A DNA stretch of 34,775 bases from an uncultured Clostridia bacterium (GTDB lineage Bacteria > Bacillota > Clostridia > TANB77 > CAG-508). The position numbers and the translations under genes were made by a program. The stretch's first letter is position 1; every line of letters starts with the position of its first letter. Below the pieces are notes generated by a model that was not told the DNA's origin, made no database searches, and saw only the letters and a list, made by a program, of their open reading frames with translations. The DNA lies in assembly GCA_944388775.1 (NCBI GenBank), contig CALXKC010000013.1, forward strand, positions 1 through 34,775. The letters run 5' to 3'. This document shows positions 32,562-34,775 of the stretch, piece after piece.

Positions 32562-32924
32562 TTATCCAGCTGTTACACCTGTAAAGAATTGGTATATAAC
32601 TTGTGCAAATGCTGAAGCTGCAAATATTAAAGCTGCACCAACTATGTATGGTATCATTGTCTTTTTGTACTCTGCTTTTTCTTCCGCACTACCCATCATG
32701 TATTTAATACCTAATACTATTAATACAATAACTGATAATACTATACCAACTACTTGTAAAATACCTATTACACTATTACCTACATTAGTAATTTCATTTG
32801 TTCCTTGAGCATCTGTATTACCTTCTAATTCTCCTGGTGTTAAAGCAAGTGAACTAATTGATATAGATACCATAGTCATTATTATTAATAATACAGTAAC
32901 TATTTTTAATAGCTTTTTGTTCAT
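32562..32924 (-). CDS. VirB2/TrbC-family pilin, copy 3
   Basis: 120 residues with a cleavable-looking signal sequence (1-28, ending SSLA) and two membrane helices separated by a short charged loop. The first ends in GIKYMMGSAEEKAEYKKTMI; the second is PYIVGAALIFAASAFAQVIY. This is the hallmark of the VirB2-type major pilin found in Gram-positive and CPR-type T4SS. AGGAGG precedes the ATG. It is the third of three pilin-like genes and is followed by a terminator, so it is probably the most 3' gene of the short pilin transcript. Confidence 0.9.
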   Translation of the reverse strand: MNKKLLKIVTVLLIIMTMVSISISSLALTPGELEGNTDAQGTNEITNVGNSVIGILQVVGIVLSVIVLIVLGIKYMMGSAEEKAEYKKTMIPYIVGAALIFAASAFAQVIYQFFTGVTAG

Positions 32925-33058
32925 TTTATTTTCCTCCTTTTATTATTTTTATATTTAAAATCTCATTAACTTTGAGAATATTAAAAACTATATCATCCTT
33001 TATATTATAACATTTTAAAATATTTTTTGCAACTGTTTAAGTTTTTATATTTAAATTT

Positions 33059-33415
33059 TTAAAAATTTTTAGCAATTTGATATATTATTTGTGGTACTGT
33101 AGTCCCAGAAAATAATAAGAAAGCACCAATTAAATATGGTTTTAAAGTTTGTTTGTATTCTGCTCTTTCTTCTATACTTCCCATCATATATTTTATACCT
33201 ATAACAATAAGCATTACTACAGATACAACTGTTCCAATAACTTGAATTATACCCAATACTGTTTCTGCCATTTCTTCTAATTTTACCGAACTACCTTCTG
33301 AACCTCCACCATACGCATTTAAATCACCTAGTCCTGTATCTGCATAACTCATTGTTGGAATAATTATTGATAAGCATAATATAATTATTAAAAATATTGC
33401 CACTATTCTTTTCAT
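33059..33415 (-). CDS. VirB2/TrbC-family pilin, copy 2
   Basis: 118 residues: signal sequence (1-25, ending MSYAD), a Gly-rich N terminus (LNAYGGGSEGSS), helix one LGIIQVIGTVVSVVMLIVIG followed by the loop IKYMMGSIEERAEYKQTLKP, and helix two YLIGAFLLFSGTTVPQIIYQ. It is a clear paralogue of copy 3: the IKYMMGS-[AI]-E-E-[KR]-AEYK loop is shared. It starts 8 nt after the first pilin-like gene, so they are co-transcribed. Confidence 0.9.
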   Translation of the reverse strand: MKRIVAIFLIIILCLSIIIPTMSYADTGLGDLNAYGGGSEGSSVKLEEMAETVLGIIQVIGTVVSVVMLIVIGIKYMMGSIEERAEYKQTLKPYLIGAFLLFSGTTVPQIIYQIAKNF

Positions 33416-33423
33416 TTAATCAC

Positions 33424-34245
33424 CTACATTCCTTGTAGTATAGTTACTACTATTTTCCATATTGCAAATCCTCCAAATACTACTACACAACCTACTACAT
33501 ATGGGATTAACAATTTCTTTGCTTCTACTTTTGTATCTATATTTGAAGCCATTAATTTAATTCCTATAATTGCTCCTACTATTACTGCTACAATTACCCC
33601 TATTGAAAGTAATATATTATATATTGTATTTGAAAATTGTGATAAATCTCCTTCGTATTGAGCTTCTCCTAATCCAATAAAGTCACTAGCATCATTCATA
33701 ACATCATCTAAGCTATCTCCTGCATCTCCTGTGTCAGTTTTATGTGGTTGAGCAGTGTAAATTGTATCACCAGCACCATATGTTCTATCATATATCTGAC
33801 TAAATATAGAACCTGCTACTGATCCATCATCTTCTTCGTACCCAGCTTCTCGTAATGTTTCTACCCAAGCTTCTTTTACATCTTGACTTTCATCTATTTT
33901 TCCAATATCTCCAATACTTGCACCATCTTTTATAGTATAATTACGTTTAACATAATCCAAAATTTCCTCAGCTGTCATTTCTTTCTTTTCTTCATCAGTT
34001 AAAGTTTCCTTTTTATTTTCAGCTTCTTTATCTTTCTTTTCTTCTTCTTCTTCCTTTTTATTCTGCTGATTTTGTTCTCCAGGTGAATAAGACGGTGCAT
34101 CACTTCCTCCTGCACCAATCGGTCCTTCATAACCAGGTGCTGATTCATAAGCTCCAGCCGCATATACTGTTGAATTTATACATATAAATGCATTTAAATT
34201 TAACAACAATACAAAAATTAAAATTTTATATACTTTATTTCTCAT
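33424..34245 (-). CDS. VirB2-like pilin with a long acidic N-terminal domain, copy 1
   Basis: 273 residues. A signal-type segment (about 6-28, YKILIFVLLLNLNAFICINS) precedes a 170-residue exported region: Gly/Pro/Ser-rich, then a Lys/Glu helix (NQQNKKEEEEEKKDKEAENK), then ordered acidic sequence (VKEAWVETLREAGYEEDDGS). The last 75 residues are VirB2-like: helix IYNILLSIGVIVAVIVGAII, loop GIKLMASNIDTKVEAKKLLI, helix PYVVGCVVVFGGFAIWKIVV. The loop is diverged from the two short pilins. AAGGGGGGTAAG precedes the ATG. It leads the cluster behind its own promoter. It may be a tip or adhesion subunit rather than the main pilin; that is inference. Confidence 0.8.
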   Translation of the reverse strand: MRNKVYKILIFVLLLNLNAFICINSTVYAAGAYESAPGYEGPIGAGGSDAPSYSPGEQNQQNKKEEEEEKKDKEAENKKETLTDEEKKEMTAEEILDYVKRNYTIKDGASIGDIGKIDESQDVKEAWVETLREAGYEEDDGSVAGSIFSQIYDRTYGAGDTIYTAQPHKTDTGDAGDSLDDVMNDASDFIGLGEAQYEGDLSQFSNTIYNILLSIGVIVAVIVGAIIGIKLMASNIDTKVEAKKLLIPYVVGCVVVFGGFAIWKIVVTILQGM

Positions 34246-34284
34246 AATTCTTACCCCCCTTTACAAAATTCTCACATTTACTTA

Positions 34285-34313
34285 ATTATACCTTATTTTT
34301 ACCTTTTTTTCAA
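34285..34313 (-). promoter_or_regulatory. Promoter of the pilin transcript
   Basis: Minus strand TTGAAA (34313-34308), 17 nt, TATAAT (34290-34285), 40 nt before the first pilin-like gene. Confidence 0.7.
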
Positions 34314-34421
34314 CTTGTATTTTATTTTTAATATAAATGTTATAAAAACGTAATATTTAATTTTTCCAAATATTTTTATATTTAACAAATTATATTATAA
34401 TTGAATAAATTTCTTCTTCAG

Positions 34422-34454
34422 CAAAAAGAAAACACCGATAAGAACTATCGATGT
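34422..34454 (-). terminator. Terminator of the small membrane-protein gene
   Basis: Minus strand ACATCGAT (34454-34447), 7-nt loop, ATCGGTGT (34439-34432), with one G-U type pair, then TTTTCTTTTTG. It isolates the 34467-34640 gene from the pilin transcript. Confidence 0.7.
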
Positions 34455-34466
34455 AATCTTTAAGGT

Positions 34467-34640
34467 CTAGCCGAATATCTGCGACAGTACATACATGAGC
34501 CATATGAACCCATATACTCCTGTCCCCGCCATTACCTTGTAATCATCTTTCCGCTTGTTCTTCTGGAATATTAAAAGTCCAAAAAAACAAACAACACATA
34601 CAAAACCTATAATATTAGCCAACGCATTTAACAGTCCCAT
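34467..34640 (-). CDS. Small two-helix membrane protein, function unknown
   Basis: 57 residues from the ATG at 34640 (MGLLNALANIIGFVCVVCFF). Two hydrophobic helices (about 7-23 and 38-55) are joined by a basic loop (QKNKRKDDYK). AGGGTGA precedes this ATG; a GTG at 34658 in the same frame, after GAGGTATA, would add MSRVKE. It has its own promoter and terminator, so it is a separate transcript upstream of the secretion cluster. I do not recognise a family. Size and topology are compatible with a holin-like, regulator or toxin peptide, but nothing selects among these. Confidence 0.6.
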   Translation of the reverse strand: MGLLNALANIIGFVCVVCFFGLLIFQKNKRKDDYKVMAGTGVYGFIWLMYVLSQIFG

Positions 34641-34698
34641 TTCTTTCACCCTACTCACTATACCTCTAGCGAGCTCCTTTCTGATTTTTTATAATTCA

Positions 34699-34727
34699 AT
34701 TGTACCAAATTTCTAGCGAAAAGTCAA
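34699..34727 (-). promoter_or_regulatory. Promoter of the small membrane-protein gene
   Basis: Minus strand TTGACT (34727-34722), 17 nt, TACAAT (34704-34699). The word TCTAGCGA lies in the spacer (34712-34719) and again in the leader (34665-34672), a possible regulator site pair 47 bp apart. Confidence 0.65.
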
Positions 34728-34775
34728 TTTATGTAAATATTTAAAAACTAGAAAAAGCATATGAAATATGTTAAA

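Overview
The DNA is very AT-rich, has Gram-positive ribosome binding sites (AGGAGG type) and UUG/GUG starts, and carries endospore genes (spoIIR, spmA, spmB, a GerMN-domain gene). This points to a low-GC, spore-forming Bacillota, most likely a gut-type Clostridia, on its chromosome. I saw no rRNA, tRNA, CRISPR array or transposase.

Positions 1-4121 hold the tail of an unrecognised gene, alpha-phosphoglucomutase, a UDPGP-family uridylyltransferase (together a route from hexose phosphate to UDP-sugars) and a small MEDS-like protein. Positions 4430-7922 read rightward: spoIIR (signal that activates pro-sigma-E processing), murA (first committed step of peptidoglycan synthesis), walJ and rlmH. 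Positions 7923-9509 hold a long-stem inverted repeat, an unannotated 36-residue hydrophobic peptide gene behind a perfect consensus promoter, and spmB/spmA on the minus strand. Positions 9562-11541 keep the Bacillus order abrB / rsmI / yabB. Positions 11542-12046 are a noncoding AT-rich stretch with 10-bp-phased repeats. They are followed by a small Asn-rich ORF, a GerMN lipoprotein-like gene, and an AAA/DUF4143 ATPase whose promoter carries five 23-bp direct repeats. Positions 14455-18912 encode a giant 2-hydroxyacyl-CoA-dehydratase-activator-type protein.

Positions 18935-19192 hold the most striking find, a candidate type I toxin-antitoxin locus laid out like the enterococcal Fst/par system. 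Two strong convergent promoters share one bidirectional terminator. One transcript encodes a tiny Leu/Lys peptide. A 12-nt direct repeat in the antisense RNA is complementary to the toxin translation-start region and to a second site in the toxin ORF.

From 19287 comes a membrane J-domain protein, and then, on the minus strand from 34245 down to 20018, a type IV secretion-like cluster. In transcription order it has three VirB2-like pilins, a PrgI/VirB3-like protein, a TM-anchored TraC/VirB4-N-like protein, a VirB4 ATPase, a VirB6-like channel with a long soluble tail, a VirB8/TcpC-like protein, a 1222-residue multi-domain cell-wall hydrolase, and a second NTF2-like anchored protein. No relaxase, coupling protein, integrase or attachment site is visible, so whether this is an ICE fragment continuing past the right edge or a resident secretion machine is open. 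A promoter/terminator pair at 32335-32533 probably splits it into a pilin transcript and a machinery transcript.
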